Notes under the pieces: model-generated | Seen by the model: only the letters and a program-made list of their open reading frames with translations | The model's database searches: none | What the model was told of the DNA's origin: nothing | Program-made: the position numbers and the translations under genes | Shown: positions 52,804 through 62,050 of the stretch, piece after piece | Numbering within the stretch: position 1 is the stretch's first letter | How the letters are laid out: each line of letters opens with the position of its first letter | From: Lachnospiraceae bacterium | Lineage (GTDB): Bacteria; Bacillota; Clostridia; Lachnospirales; Anaerotignaceae | Assembly: GCA_910576545.1 (NCBI GenBank) | Contig: CAJTKM010000001.1 | Location: 124,001 to 188,000, forward strand | Direction of reading: 5' to 3' | DNA: 64,000 bases

Positions 52804-54345
52804 TTATGCTTCGCCGTGGTAAACCTTCTGTACATGTTCATATTCTTCCACAATCGCCTGTTCCGGCTCTTTTGTCAAAAGGCTGACAACTACGATTGCG
52901 GCGCATGCCAGCAGGAATGCGGGCAGGAGTTCGTAGATGTTCCATGCGCCGCCCAGCGGACGAACGAGATATTTCCAGATGAATACGGTTGCGCCGCCGA
53001 CAATCATACCCGCAAGCGCGCCCCATTTATTGGAGCGTTTCCAGAACAGGGATGCCAGCACGACAGGCCCGAAAGATGCGCCGAAGCCCGCCCATGCGAA
53101 CGATACAATACCGAATACGGAGCTGTTCGGGTCGCGGGCGATAAACGCACCGATAACGGAGATTGCCAGTACGGAAAGCCGGGCCGCCATAATCGCGCCC
53201 TTGTCGGAAATTTTCACCTTGAAAAAGCCCTGCAGAAGATTCTGCGAAAAGCTGGAGGAAGCCGCCAAAAGCTGGGAATCCGCCGTAGACATCGTGGACG
53301 CAAGGATACCCGAAAGGATAATGCCGCCGATGATTGCTGCAAATGCACTATGCTGGCTCAGAAGATGTGCAATCTGTACAATGATGGTTTCGGAAGAACT
53401 GCCTTCCAGAAACGGTACGGCACCTGCTTTTGTCATCGCATTGCCGATGATGCCGACGAATATTGCCGCGCACATGGCGATAACGACCCATGTTGTCGCA
53501 ATCCTTCTGGAAAGCGCGAGTTTTTCTTTATCCTCGATTGCCATAAAGCGCAGAAGGATATGCGGCATTCCAAAATAGCCGAAGCCCCATGCCAGTGTGG
53601 AGCAAATCGTCAGGAAACCGTAGGGGGACGAAGTATTGTCTGCCGCGCTGTGCGTTGCAGTCATGCTCAGATAGCCTGCAAGCTCCCGCGCATTTTCCAT
53701 TACGGCATCCATGCCGCCCGCAACGTTGATGCCGAAGCAGATGACAACAATCAGTGCGATACTCATAACGATGCTCTGAATCAGGTCTGTTGTGCTTGCC
53801 GCAAGAAATCCGCCTGTTGCAGTATACGCTACGATAACAACCGCGCCGATAAGCATTGCGGGCAGATAACCGATGTCAAAAATACTGCTGAACAGCTTGC
53901 CGCACGCCGCAAACCCTGAAGCGGTATACGGGATAAAGAATATGATGATAACTAGTGCCGCAATGCACATCAGGATATTTTTATCATCATGATAACGTCG
54001 GGAAAAGAAATCCGGCAGGGTGATGGCGTTGACCTCATGCGTATATGTCCGGATACGCTTTGCCACGATCAGCCAGTTGATATATGTGCCGATGCCAAGA
54101 CCGATAACGGTCCATAAGGGGTCAGCAATGCCCGAAATGTACGCAAGGCCCGGAATACCCATCAGGAGCCAGCCGCTCATATCGGAGGCTTCTGCGCTCA
54201 TTGCCGTTACGAAAGGCCCGAGCTTTCTGCCGCCAAGATAAAAGTCGCTTGCGTCATTGTTCTTTTTTGACCAGTATACGCCTACGCCTACCATAACGCC
54301 AAGATACGCCACAATGGTAAGCATAATCCAACCTGTTGCAGTCAT
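52804..54345 (-). CDS. putP: Sodium/proline symporter PutP
   Basis: A 513-aa sodium:solute symporter with about 13 spans. The family signature around GWLLMGIPGLAY, the Na-site segment ASTMSTADSQLLAASSSF and GFGYFGMPHILLRFMA fit proline transport. The second ATG (54345) is chosen for spacing to AGAGG. Confidence 0.93.
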   Translation of the reverse strand: MTATGWIMLTIVAYLGVMVGVGVYWSKKNNDASDFYLGGRKLGPFVTAMSAEASDMSGWLLMGIPGLAYISGIADPLWTVIGLGIGTYINWLIVAKRIRTYTHEVNAITLPDFFSRRYHDDKNILMCIAALVIIIFFIPYTASGFAACGKLFSSIFDIGYLPAMLIGAVVIVAYTATGGFLAASTTDLIQSIVMSIALIVVICFGINVAGGMDAVMENARELAGYLSMTATHSAADNTSSPYGFLTICSTLAWGFGYFGMPHILLRFMAIEDKEKLALSRRIATTWVVIAMCAAIFVGIIGNAMTKAGAVPFLEGSSSETIIVQIAHLLSQHSAFAAIIGGIILSGILASTMSTADSQLLAASSSFSQNLLQGFFKVKISDKGAIMAARLSVLAISVIGAFIARDPNSSVFGIVSFAWAGFGASFGPVVLASLFWKRSNKWGALAGMIVGGATVFIWKYLVRPLGGAWNIYELLPAFLLACAAIVVVSLLTKEPEQAIVEEYEHVQKVYHGEA

Positions 54346-54392
54346 GTTCATTCCTCTTTTCTGTATGCTTTATTGTTCCCGTTTTGATTATT

Positions 54393-54421
54393 AGTATACC
54401 ACACCTTTTACAAGAACGAAA
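54393..54421 (-). promoter_or_regulatory. Promoter of putP
   Basis: On the minus strand TTTCGT, a 17-nt spacer ending in TGG and TATACT. Positions 54422-54629 are AT-rich without a gene. Confidence 0.5.
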
Positions 54422-54629
54422 TACAGAATAAAGTCTATACTTTTTTGGATATAATTTTTTGCAGAAAAGAATGTCTGGATTTTAGAGGTTATGATAAAAT
54501 GCGATAATAACAGCGAAAAATAGAGTTGAAATGTTTGTAAATATTGTAAATAAATACAGAAAATATAATAGACGATTTTTTGTATAAAAATATGTGCGAA
54601 AAATATTCTTTGCGAAATTTCCAAAAGCG

Positions 54630-54672
54630 CAAAGAAAAAGGGCAGGAAAGAGGAATTCCAGCCCTTTTATAT
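54630..54672 (-). terminator. Terminator of ddl-murI
   Basis: On the minus strand AAAGGGCTGGAA pairs with TTCCTGCCCTTT, followed by T run. Confidence 0.75.
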
Positions 54673-54719
54673 GTTTTGATGTTGTTCCTCTGCCCTGTCT
54701 CCTGCAAAGGAAGGGGACT

Positions 54720-55523
54720 TCAGTAGCGTTCGATATCAATGATTTCCGCGGGGTATTCGTGCTTCAGAGCCTTCTGGCAAAGAAACTGGAATGTATCTGT
54801 GCTGTCGCTGAGGTAGAACTGCCTGCGTCCTTCGTCTGTCCCCTCGTTCAGCAGGCCGCGTTTGCCCAGATAATCCATGACGCGCTTTGCCGTGGCCTTT
54901 GCGGGGTCCACCAGTTTAATGCTTTCGCCTACGGTCGTCCCAATGCAGCGTTTCAAGAGCGGGTAGTGCGTACAGCCCAGCACAAGGGAATCAATTCCTG
55001 TTGTAAGCAGCTCATCTAAATAATTCCGCGCCGCCTGTTTTGCCACGCCGTTATCTGTCCAGCCTTCCTCTGCAAGCGGCACGAAAAGCGGACAGGCCTT
55101 GGAGAACACATGTATCTTCGGGTCTTTTTCCTGAATCAGACGTTCATATGCGCCGGAACGGACGGTTGCCGACGTGCCGATAACGCCGACTTTTTTATTT
55201 TTTGTGGAACGGACAGCCTCCTCCACGCCCGGCACGACTACACCGAACAGCGGAACGTCAAATTCTGCTTTCAGCACGTCCAGGCTGTTAGAACTTGCCG
55301 TGTTGCAGGCGATGATAATGGCTTTGACGTCTTTTGTCTGTAAAAAACGGACATTTTGACGGGAAAAGCGCGTGACTGCCTCGCGGGATTTTGAACCGTA
55401 GGGCAGTCTTGCCGTATCCCCGAAATATACGATGTTTTCATGGGGCATTACTTTCATGATTTGCTTCACAACTGTCAGGCCGCCCACGCCCGAGTCAAAT
55501 ACGCCGATTGGTCTTGTATCCAT
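54720..55523 (-). CDS. murI: Glutamate racemase
   Basis: A 267-aa enzyme making D-glutamate for peptidoglycan. Catalytic Cys in ACNTASSNSLD and in LGCTHYPLL; GVFDSGVGGLTV at the N-terminus. ATG 55523 after AAGGAG. It follows ddl by 10 nt, so two wall-precursor enzymes are co-expressed. Confidence 0.97.
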   Translation of the reverse strand: MDTRPIGVFDSGVGGLTVVKQIMKVMPHENIVYFGDTARLPYGSKSREAVTRFSRQNVRFLQTKDVKAIIIACNTASSNSLDVLKAEFDVPLFGVVVPGVEEAVRSTKNKKVGVIGTSATVRSGAYERLIQEKDPKIHVFSKACPLFVPLAEEGWTDNGVAKQAARNYLDELLTTGIDSLVLGCTHYPLLKRCIGTTVGESIKLVDPAKATAKRVMDYLGKRGLLNEGTDEGRRQFYLSDSTDTFQFLCQKALKHEYPAEIIDIERY

Positions 55524-55533
55524 TCGTTTCTCC

Positions 55534-56613
55534 TTACCCTCTGATACCCGTATCTCTGGCAAGTGCCAGTTCGATCAGGCGGTCCATCAATTCTGTTTTT
55601 GAAATGCCGGCTTCTTCCCAAAGCATAGGGTACATGCTGATTGTGGTAAAGCCGGGCATGGTGTTCAGCTCATTGAAATAAATCTTATCTGTATCTTTTT
55701 CCATGAAAAAATCTACCCGCGCCAGACCGCTGCCGTCTACTGCGCGGAATATCCTTGCGGCGATGCGCTGCATTTCCCGCAGTTTATCCTCTGGAATATC
55801 TGCCGGAATGACAGTGCGGGAATCGCTGTTGTTGTATTTTGCGTCATAATCGTAAAATTCCGCTGCGGCAAGCACCTCACCCACACCGCTGGTCTGTGGC
55901 TCGTCATTGCCCAGTACGGCACATTCAAACTCCCGTCCCTCAATTGCCTGCTCCACGATGATTTTTTTATCATACTGTGCCGCGAGCGCAAGTGCATCTT
56001 TCAACTGGGCGCGATTTTTCGCTTTTGAGATGCCGACAGAGGAACCGGCATTGGAGGGCTTTACAAAGCAGGGATAACCCAGCTTTTTCTCCACCTGATT
56101 CATAAAACGGTCCGCATTTTTATTCAACTCATGCTTTTCCGTCCAAAGGTAGGGGGCCTGTGGGATGCGGGACTGCTTTGCAATCATCTTTGTGTATACT
56201 TTATCCATGGAAACAGCCGAGGAAAGCACGCCGCAGCCGACATAGGGAATCTGTGCCAGTTCCAGAAGTCCCTGAATGGTGCCGTCTTCGCCCCATGCGC
56301 CATGCAGCACGGGAATTGCGACATCTACAGGAATTTCCTTTACACTGCTGTTGACAATTTTCAACAGGGCTTTTTTCGATGCGTCAGGGGAAAGGCAGGC
56401 CGGTGTGCCGTATTTTTCCCATTCGCCCGTTGCGACATGGTCCGCCGGACCGTTATAAATCAGCCATTCGCCTTTTTTCGTGATGCCAACAGGCAGTACC
56501 TGATATTTTTCTTTGTCCAGTTCCCTTAACATCATTGTGGCTGAATTTCTGGAAACCTCATGCTCTGAGGATTGGCCGCCAAAAATGACAGCTACGGTTT
56601 TTTTCCGGTACAT
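55534..56613 (-). CDS. ddl: D-alanine--D-alanine ligase
   Basis: A 359-aa ATP-grasp ligase. FGGQSSEHEVS at the N-terminus, FVKPSNAGSSVGISK in the ATP site, and NELNTMPGFTTISMYPMLWE in the C-terminal catalytic region. The omega-loop reads EFYDYDAKY, with the Tyr typical of D-Ala-D-Ala rather than D-Lac ligases. ATG after AAGGAGG. Confidence 0.97.
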   Translation of the reverse strand: MYRKKTVAVIFGGQSSEHEVSRNSATMMLRELDKEKYQVLPVGITKKGEWLIYNGPADHVATGEWEKYGTPACLSPDASKKALLKIVNSSVKEIPVDVAIPVLHGAWGEDGTIQGLLELAQIPYVGCGVLSSAVSMDKVYTKMIAKQSRIPQAPYLWTEKHELNKNADRFMNQVEKKLGYPCFVKPSNAGSSVGISKAKNRAQLKDALALAAQYDKKIIVEQAIEGREFECAVLGNDEPQTSGVGEVLAAAEFYDYDAKYNNSDSRTVIPADIPEDKLREMQRIAARIFRAVDGSGLARVDFFMEKDTDKIYFNELNTMPGFTTISMYPMLWEEAGISKTELMDRLIELALARDTGIRG

Positions 56614-56677
56614 AGGCCGCCTCCTTTTCGTTTTCTTTTTGATTATCCGCCGTAAGGGCGGTTTTGGACTTCATTCT

Positions 56678-56706
56678 ATTATATGCGTTTCCGTCGCTTA
56701 TGACAA
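56678..56706 (-). promoter_or_regulatory. Promoter of ddl-murI
   Basis: On the minus strand TTGTCA, a 17-nt spacer and TATAAT. Confidence 0.75.
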
Positions 56707-56785
56707 TAAAAAGTTGAAAAACTTTATTGCAGAAAACTGCGTTTTCCGTGGAAAGTGTCTGATCATCGCTATGGGCGTATAACAA

Positions 56786-56834
56786 GGAAAAGCGATAAAA
56801 CCCATTTTCGGGTTCTACCGCTTTTCCCTGTCTA
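56786..56834 (-). terminator. Terminator of ribU
   Basis: GGGAAAAGCGGT and AACCC pair with GGGTT and ATCGCTTTTCC, a long hairpin with an inner loop GAAAAT; followed by TTG, so weak T run. Confidence 0.55.
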
Positions 56835-56858
56835 GGTATTTATCTGGGCCAACCCCCC

Positions 56859-57434
56859 TTATTCCCCCTTTAAGAGGTGGGAGATTGACTTATACAGTAG
56901 GAATGTAACTGTACAGTTGATCCCCGCTTTCAGCAGGTTGAAAGGAATGATGGCGGGTACCATCATTGCCAGTACCGTTTCCAGCGGTGCGCCCATGAAC
57001 AGGGGCGTAAAAATCATATTCATCAGTACCATAGCCGCCGTCTGCACCAGCGCGCCGCATATAAGTGCGAGTATGGCGGTTTTCTTCGATTTGTTCCGGC
57101 TATAAATGCCGCCGGCAACCAATGCGCAGAAGCCGGTAGCGAAAATATGCATCACGACACCGATAGGGCCGCTCTGCGCGCTGACCGTTACGCCTTGTAT
57201 GATGGAAACTACAATGGTCATCAAAAGCCCGGCGAGGGGGCCATAGGCAAATGTGCCGATTAAAATAGGAATATCCGCAGGGTCATATTCCAGAAATGCT
57301 GCCGCCGGTATCAGTGGGAAATGCACGACTGAAACAAGCACAATGGAGATTGCCCCCAGCATTGCCATTGACACGAGCTGCCTTGTGGAAACTTTCTTTT
57401 TTCCCGCTCCCGCATCTTTTACTACTTTTTCCAT
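56859..57434 (-). CDS. ribU: Riboflavin ECF transporter S component
   Basis: A 191-aa membrane protein with six spans, the substrate-binding subunit of an ECF transporter. LEYDPADIPILIGTFAYGP is typical of RibU. An FMN riboswitch directly upstream confirms riboflavin as the probable substrate. ATG after GGAGG. Confidence 0.95.
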   Translation of the reverse strand: MEKVVKDAGAGKKKVSTRQLVSMAMLGAISIVLVSVVHFPLIPAAAFLEYDPADIPILIGTFAYGPLAGLLMTIVVSIIQGVTVSAQSGPIGVVMHIFATGFCALVAGGIYSRNKSKKTAILALICGALVQTAAMVLMNMIFTPLFMGAPLETVLAMMVPAIIPFNLLKAGINCTVTFLLYKSISHLLKGE

Positions 57435-57561
57435 TTTCTTTACCTCCGTTTGTTTAGCCCCACCCTTATCAGGGGCAGGTGCATGAAATTTTCAGGCTGC
57501 TGGCATCAGTCTGGAAAATATTTTTCTGAAACCAGATGCTGCATGATATACTTTTTCTTTT

Positions 57562-57593
57562 GTGAAAAAGAAAAAGCCTGAAAATCTTCAGGC
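57562..57593 (-). terminator. Expression-platform terminator of the FMN riboswitch
   Basis: On the minus strand GCCTGAA pairs with TTCAGGC around GATT and is followed by TTTTTCTTTTT. It lies between the aptamer and ribU. Confidence 0.85.
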
Positions 57594-57656
57594 AAAACAA
57601 GCAAAAGAAAGGCTGATATCCCCCGGAAAAAGTTCCGCCCGAAAAACATCAAACTC

Positions 57657-57776
57657 CAATCCTTCTCCCATCCAGACTATACTGTCGGTTTTGGAATTCC
57701 ACCAAATCATGCGCTGTTTCCACGCGCTCGCAGACTTTACTGCCGGTCGGGAATTTCACCCAGCCCTGAAGAATTT
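57657..57776 (-). promoter_or_regulatory. FMN riboswitch (RFN element)
   Basis: On the minus strand the consensus is nearly complete: GGGTGAAATTCCCGACCGG, CAGTAAAGTCTGCGAG, GGTGGAATTCCAAAACCGAC, AGTATAGTCTGGATGGGAGA. It turns off ribU when FMN is abundant. Confidence 0.97.
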
Positions 57777-57796
57777 CATTAACGTTTTATATTCAC

Positions 57797-57825
57797 ATTA
57801 TAGTAAACTGTGGATAAACTGTCAA
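57797..57825 (-). promoter_or_regulatory. Consensus promoter of the FMN riboswitch/ribU unit
   Basis: On the minus strand TTGACA, a 17-nt spacer and TATAAT, a perfect sigma-A match. Confidence 0.85.
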
Positions 57826-57914
57826 CTTCTAATATTGACCAAAAAAAGAAGTCGTTTTTTGTGGAAACGTATGCGTATCCGTACATCTGCAACTTTCGAA
57901 ATCAATTTTAGAGC

Positions 57915-57955
57915 ATAAAAACAGGAATTGGCAGTGTTTTATATACCAATTCCTG
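57915..57955 (-). terminator. Terminator of the lepB operon
   Basis: On the minus strand CAGGAATTGG pairs with CCAATTCCTG, then TTTTTAT. Confidence 0.85.
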
Positions 57956-57963
57956 TACGCATT

Positions 57964-58164
57964 TTATTCTTCGGGAATATCCAGAAGCAGCTTACGGCAG
58001 TAAGGGCAGAGCCAGCCCCCCAGCTTTGCGCCGCTCATGTAGCTTTTGGCAAGAAGGTATTCCTTCGTGTTCCTGCCTTCAGCGTTTTCCTCTTTCCAAA
58101 GAATATACCGTCCGGAAGTCATGTGTCCGGCACTCATTTCCTGATTGCAGAAAGGACATTTCAT
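57964..58164 (-). CDS. Small zinc-ribbon protein (PF20097-like)
   Basis: A 66-aa protein with CPFC (3-6) and CPYC near residues 53-56, probably binding one zinc. Matches a family of short Clostridial proteins of unknown role. ATG after GAAGGAGG; it overlaps the preceding gene by 4 nt, so it belongs to the lepB operon. Confidence 0.75.
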   Translation of the reverse strand: MKCPFCNQEMSAGHMTSGRYILWKEENAEGRNTKEYLLAKSYMSGAKLGGWLCPYCRKLLLDIPEE

Positions 58165-58631
58165 TGCGTACTCCCTCCTTCCAGGACCTGAGACCCGTTG
58201 GGGCGGATGATTCCATCTTCAGAAGGGGGCGAAAAGGAAATGCGGTAACTGCTTTCCTTCGGCAGACCCGCCAGCGTTACTTTTTCCAGCTGTGAAACCT
58301 TGCCATCTGTAAAACGGAACAGAAGAAATTCGTCCTCACCTTCTGCCTTTGTGCCAAACAGGCCGCGCGGCATACCAAGGAAATAAATCATGAAATCCTC
58401 TGCTTCGTCATCCGCCGTACCAAGCATTTCCGTGATTTCGGCTTTTGTCAGCCCTGCAACGCTTGCGCGGTCAACAAAATCGCCCAGTATCGTCTGGCGG
58501 CTGTTGCCGGTATAGTTTTCCCAGCGTTCTTTGGTAAATTCTTCACGGTTTGATTTATACTGCCCGCCAACGAACAATATGACGATCAATATTACCAGAA
58601 GTACAGCGATTATGGTATCTTTTTTCTTCAA
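58161..58631 (-). CDS. Membrane-anchored hypothetical protein
   Basis: A 156-aa protein with one N-terminal span (IIAVLLVILIVILFVGG) and an external alpha/beta domain that looks like a small lipid- or peptide-recognition fold but matches no family I know. A TTG start at 58631 follows GGAGGGG. It lies between lepB and the zinc-ribbon gene. Confidence 0.65.
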   Translation of the reverse strand: MKKKDTIIAVLLVILIVILFVGGQYKSNREEFTKERWENYTGNSRQTILGDFVDRASVAGLTKAEITEMLGTADDEAEDFMIYFLGMPRGLFGTKAEGEDEFLLFRFTDGKVSQLEKVTLAGLPKESSYRISFSPPSEDGIIRPNGSQVLEGGSTQ

Positions 58632-58645
58632 CGAAACCCCTCCTG

Positions 58646-59170
58646 TCAGGAAATCCATTTGAATCCTTTGTAATACCGCAGAACAACTTTTCCGAGGATT
58701 TTATTTTTTTCTACAAACTGATTATCCCAGTAGCGCGAATCTACAGAACGGTTGCGGTTATCGCCCATCATGAAATAGCTGTCCTCCGGTACGGTATACG
58801 GTCCGAATTCGCCTTCTGTCCGTTCGAGGATATAAGGCTCGTCGAGTGTTTTGCCGTTAACGAGGACTTCGCCGTTCGTTACAGTGACAGTATCGCCCGG
58901 CGTGCCTATGATACGCTTGACATACAGAATTTTGCCTGTCGGGTCATCGGGATAGCGGAATACGATAACATCGCCCGCCTCCGGCTCGCTGAACCAATAG
59001 GAAGTACGCAGCGCAAGGATATGATCCCCCGTCATGATGGTATTTTCCATGGAACCTGTTGGCACTTCCGCATTTACAATCAGGAACGAATTGACTGCGC
59101 CTGCCAAAATTACGGCCAGCAGTATGGTTTTGATCCAGCTGATGGCCTCTTGTTTTATTTTGCCGCTCAT
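58646..59170 (-). CDS. lepB: Signal peptidase I
   Basis: A 174-aa type I signal peptidase. One N-terminal span, catalytic Ser in VPTGSMENTI, catalytic Lys in YVKRIIGTPGD, and MGDNRNRSVDSRYWD. Gram-positive short form. ATG 59170 after AGGAGATGG. Confidence 0.96.
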   Translation of the reverse strand: MSGKIKQEAISWIKTILLAVILAGAVNSFLIVNAEVPTGSMENTIMTGDHILALRTSYWFSEPEAGDVIVFRYPDDPTGKILYVKRIIGTPGDTVTVTNGEVLVNGKTLDEPYILERTEGEFGPYTVPEDSYFMMGDNRNRSVDSRYWDNQFVEKNKILGKVVLRYYKGFKWIS

Positions 59171-59184
59171 CTTCCCATCTCCTA

Positions 59185-59712
59185 AATGACGATAAAAGTT
59201 TGTGGGGCTCTGCCCCACGCCCCGCAAGCTTGTCAGTATTTTGCCTGCGGCAAAGCCGCCTACGGCGTCCGGACTTCTTTCCGGTACCTATTGAAAAGGA
59301 CCTGCCCCTAAACTTTATTGCGGAAAACTGCGTTTTCCGAAGGTGAAACTGCTATTTTTCAACATAAGATAATTTTCTTCACCGGCGCGCTTATGCGCGA
59401 CGGAAAACGGGTCAGGGGCAGAAAGCCCTTGCAGGGTACAGGACAGAGTCCTGCGGTTTTCATCTTTTTAATTCAAAAATCTTGAGGGCTTTGCCCTCAA
59501 ACTCCTGCCTGCTTTCTTTCAGAGAAAGCGGGGCAAAGAACTTTGCTGCGGAAAACTCAGTTTTCCGCAGGTGACACTAATTTTTTCCAAATATAATTCA
59601 TATTGATGGTGGCAGAAATCTATTTTCCTCACCGGTGCGCTTATGCGCGACGGAAAACGGGTCAAGGGACAGCGTCCCTTGTGGGGTTTGGGGCAAAGCC
59701 CCAAGGTCTTTA
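59185..59712 (+). repeat. Family A repeats, copies 8 and 9 in tandem
   Basis: Two copies run head to tail over about 530 bp (first about 59190-59465, second about 59470-59712). Both carry TTTGCTGCGG or TTTATTGCGG with GGAAAACTGCGTTTTCC-like blocks, CACCGGNGCGCTTATGCGCG, ACGGGTCA and the right-end hairpins. The second ends at the stop codon of the SufB/D-like gene. No gene is present. Confidence 0.8.
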
Positions 59713-60633
59713 TTTCAAAAATCCGTTGATAATCTGTGCTTCTGCCTCTTTTTCCGTCAGCCCAAGCGTCATCAGCTTTACCAGCTGGTCGCCGGCAATT
59801 TTGCCAATGGCGGCTTCATGAATCAGTGTTGCTTCCACATTATTTGCGATAATCTCCGGTTCTGCCGCGACAACGCCGTCGTCCATGATGATGGCATCGC
59901 ATTCGGAATGCCCGTAGCACTCTGTGTTTCCTGCTAGTTTGGAGCGGAACAGCTGACGGGAAGAATCCCGTGCGACAGAGCGCGAAATCAGCTTCGCACT
60001 GCTGCCTTTTCCGTCCAAATCTACATCGAAGGACGTTTCGGCATACTGGTCGCCGTGCGTCATGATTTTTTCCTTGATTACCAGCGTAGCGCCTGCCGCC
60101 AGCTTCGCGCTGGAAACGCGTTTCGTTGAATCTACGCCCTTCAGCTGTACAGTGTCCATCTCGACATAGCTGTTTTCCTCCGCTTCGATGTGTGTCTGCG
60201 GGTTGATGATGCGCTTGCCGTTGCCGTCGCCTTCGCCGATGTGTTTTTCAATGTATTTGATTTTCGCGTCTTTCCCTACAAAAAAGCGGTGGATACCTTC
60301 GTGCAGGGATTCCTCGTTCCCGCAGTTATGGATGCCGCAGCCTGCCACGATAGTAACGTCCGCACCTTCGCCAACATGAAAATCATTGTATACCAAATCA
60401 TGCACGCCTGCCTCTGTAATCAGTGCGGGAATATGCACGCTTTCGTCCTTTGTACCCGGCTTAATGTAAATGTCGATACCGGAGCCGTTTTCCTTTGGTA
60501 CAATCTGTATGTTTTCGGTAGAATTACGCCCCTCGCTCTGGCCGTTGCTCCGGATATTGAACGCACCCGTAAGCGGTATGTCCTGTATGCCGGAAACCTC
60601 CGCCAGAAGGCTTTTGATAATATCATTCAGCAT
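59710..60633 (-). CDS. SufB/SufD-family Fe-S scaffold (minimal SmsB type)
   Basis: A 307-aa SufB/SufD-family protein that binds or assembles Fe-S clusters with SufC. It covers the beta-helix core (about 60-300) and lacks the long N-terminal extension of SufB. HSECDAIIMDD and EAAIGKIAGDQLVKLMTLGLTEKEAE are family signatures. With only sufC beside it and no sufS, sufU or sufD, the pair matches the minimal SmsCB system. The ATG at 60633 overlaps the sufC stop. Confidence 0.88.
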   Translation of the reverse strand: MLNDIIKSLLAEVSGIQDIPLTGAFNIRSNGQSEGRNSTENIQIVPKENGSGIDIYIKPGTKDESVHIPALITEAGVHDLVYNDFHVGEGADVTIVAGCGIHNCGNEESLHEGIHRFFVGKDAKIKYIEKHIGEGDGNGKRIINPQTHIEAEENSYVEMDTVQLKGVDSTKRVSSAKLAAGATLVIKEKIMTHGDQYAETSFDVDLDGKGSSAKLISRSVARDSSRQLFRSKLAGNTECYGHSECDAIIMDDGVVAAEPEIIANNVEATLIHEAAIGKIAGDQLVKLMTLGLTEKEAEAQIINGFLK

Positions 60634-61349
60634 TATTCCGCGCCTCCCTGAAAAAATCTGCATCCTGTTTCTATGCCGAACAGCCCTGGAAGGACTTCCT
60701 CTTTTGTCCCTGTCTGGGATATTTGCCCGCCGCTGATAACGACGACCTGATCGGCAATGTTCAATATGCGCTCCTGATGCGAAATAATCAGGATAGACGC
60801 CTGTATTTCATCGTGCATTTTTTCAAATACGTTGATAAGATTCTGGAAACTCCATAAATCAATTCCAGCCTCCGGCTCGTCAAAAAGCGTCAGCTTTGTT
60901 TTGCGCGCCATGACGGAGGCAATCTCGATTCGCTTAAGCTCTCCGCCGGAAAGGCTTGCGTTGACCTCGCGGTCGATATAATCTTTCGCGCAGAGCCCGA
61001 CCTCGGAAAGATAATCGCAGGCTGCCGCAGTGCTCAAATCCTTTCCGCTTGCCAGTGTGATTAAATCCTTTACCGTAACGCCCTTGAAACGCACAGGCTG
61101 CTGAAACGCAAAGCTGATGCCAGCCCTTGCGCGCTCTGTGATGCCCCGGTTTGTGATGTCCTCGCCGTCAAGCAGAATCTGCCCGCTGTCGGGTTTTTCG
61201 ATACCGGCGATGATTTTCGCCAGCGTGGATTTCCCGCCGCCGTTTGGCCCTGTGATTACGATAAATTTTGCGTCCTCAATCACCAGGCTGATATCCTTCA
61301 GAATCTGTTTCCCTTCGGCGGAAAAACAGATATTCTTTAATTCCAGCAT
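60633..61349 (-). CDS. sufC: Fe-S cluster assembly ATPase SufC
   Basis: A 238-aa ABC ATPase. Walker A is GPNGGGKST, the signature LSGGELKRIEIA and Walker B LTLFDEPEAGIDLW, the last being diagnostic of SufC. ATG follows AGGAGG. Confidence 0.94.
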   Translation of the reverse strand: MLELKNICFSAEGKQILKDISLVIEDAKFIVITGPNGGGKSTLAKIIAGIEKPDSGQILLDGEDITNRGITERARAGISFAFQQPVRFKGVTVKDLITLASGKDLSTAAACDYLSEVGLCAKDYIDREVNASLSGGELKRIEIASVMARKTKLTLFDEPEAGIDLWSFQNLINVFEKMHDEIQASILIISHQERILNIADQVVVISGGQISQTGTKEEVLPGLFGIETGCRFFQGGAE

Positions 61350-61433
61350 ATGTTTTTTCCTCCTAAAACTTTATCTCTCCGCCGCAATGCCCGCTTGGGT
61401 AATTTCGCGGTTTCTGTCAAAAAACTACCTCAA

Positions 61434-61463
61434 ATTATACCAACTTCTTATACAGCATGTCAA
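61434..61463 (-). promoter_or_regulatory. Promoter of sufC and the SufB/D-like gene
   Basis: On the minus strand TTGACA, an 18-nt spacer and TATAAT. The leader of about 80 nt shows GC-rich dyads but no recognised regulator site. Confidence 0.7.
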
Positions 61464-61590
61464 TGTTTTATGCTGTGACCGCATCACTTTTCGGCTGTAT
61501 TGGTTTCACGCCCCTTTTTGCAGCCCCTGTCAGAAGCTTCCTAATTCTATCATATTCCTTCAAGCCGCACAAGCAGACGGTACACTTGCC

Positions 61591-61619
61591 TTGCATGGAA
61601 AGCCGTCCTGCATTATAAT
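61591..61619 (+). promoter_or_regulatory. Promoter of DUF5655 gene
   Basis: TTGCAT, a 17-nt spacer and TATAAT. Confidence 0.65.
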
Positions 61620-61662
61620 GTACGGAAAAGGGAAGAAATAAACGAAAGATTCGGAGGATGCT

Positions 61663-62043
61663 ATGGACGGTGATATTCTGCTGTTTTTTGACAAAATGCC
61701 CGGTGCGTTGCCACTGTATGAGGAGCTGGAACGCCGGATAAAAACGGAACTGGGGGAGGTGCGCATAAAAGTGCAGAAAACCCAGATTTCGTTTTACAAC
61801 AGGCGTATGTTTGCCTGTGTTTCTTTTGCGAAACTGCGGAACGCGGAAACACGCCCAAAGGAGTATATCGTCGTAACATTTGGGCTGGGGAGGCGTGAAA
61901 TATCGCCGCGGATAGACGCTGCATCTGAGCCGTACCCAAACCGCTGGACACATCATGTTCTGGCTTCGGAGATGTCGGAAATTGACGATGAGCTTATGGG
62001 CTGGATTGGGGAGGCTGCCGCATTTTCTGCCGGAAAACGGTAA
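61663..62043 (+). CDS. DUF5655-like protein
   Basis: A 126-aa soluble protein resembling DUF5655, restriction-endonuclease-like small proteins often called transporters in error. Visible features: VRIKVQKTQISFYNRRMFACVSF, RPKEYIVVTFGL and a C-terminal helix. ATG after CGGAGG. Function unknown. Confidence 0.7.
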   Translation: MDGDILLFFDKMPGALPLYEELERRIKTELGEVRIKVQKTQISFYNRRMFACVSFAKLRNAETRPKEYIVVTFGLGRREISPRIDAASEPYPNRWTHHVLASEMSEIDDELMGWIGEAAAFSAGKR

Positions 62044-62050
62044 AATAAAA

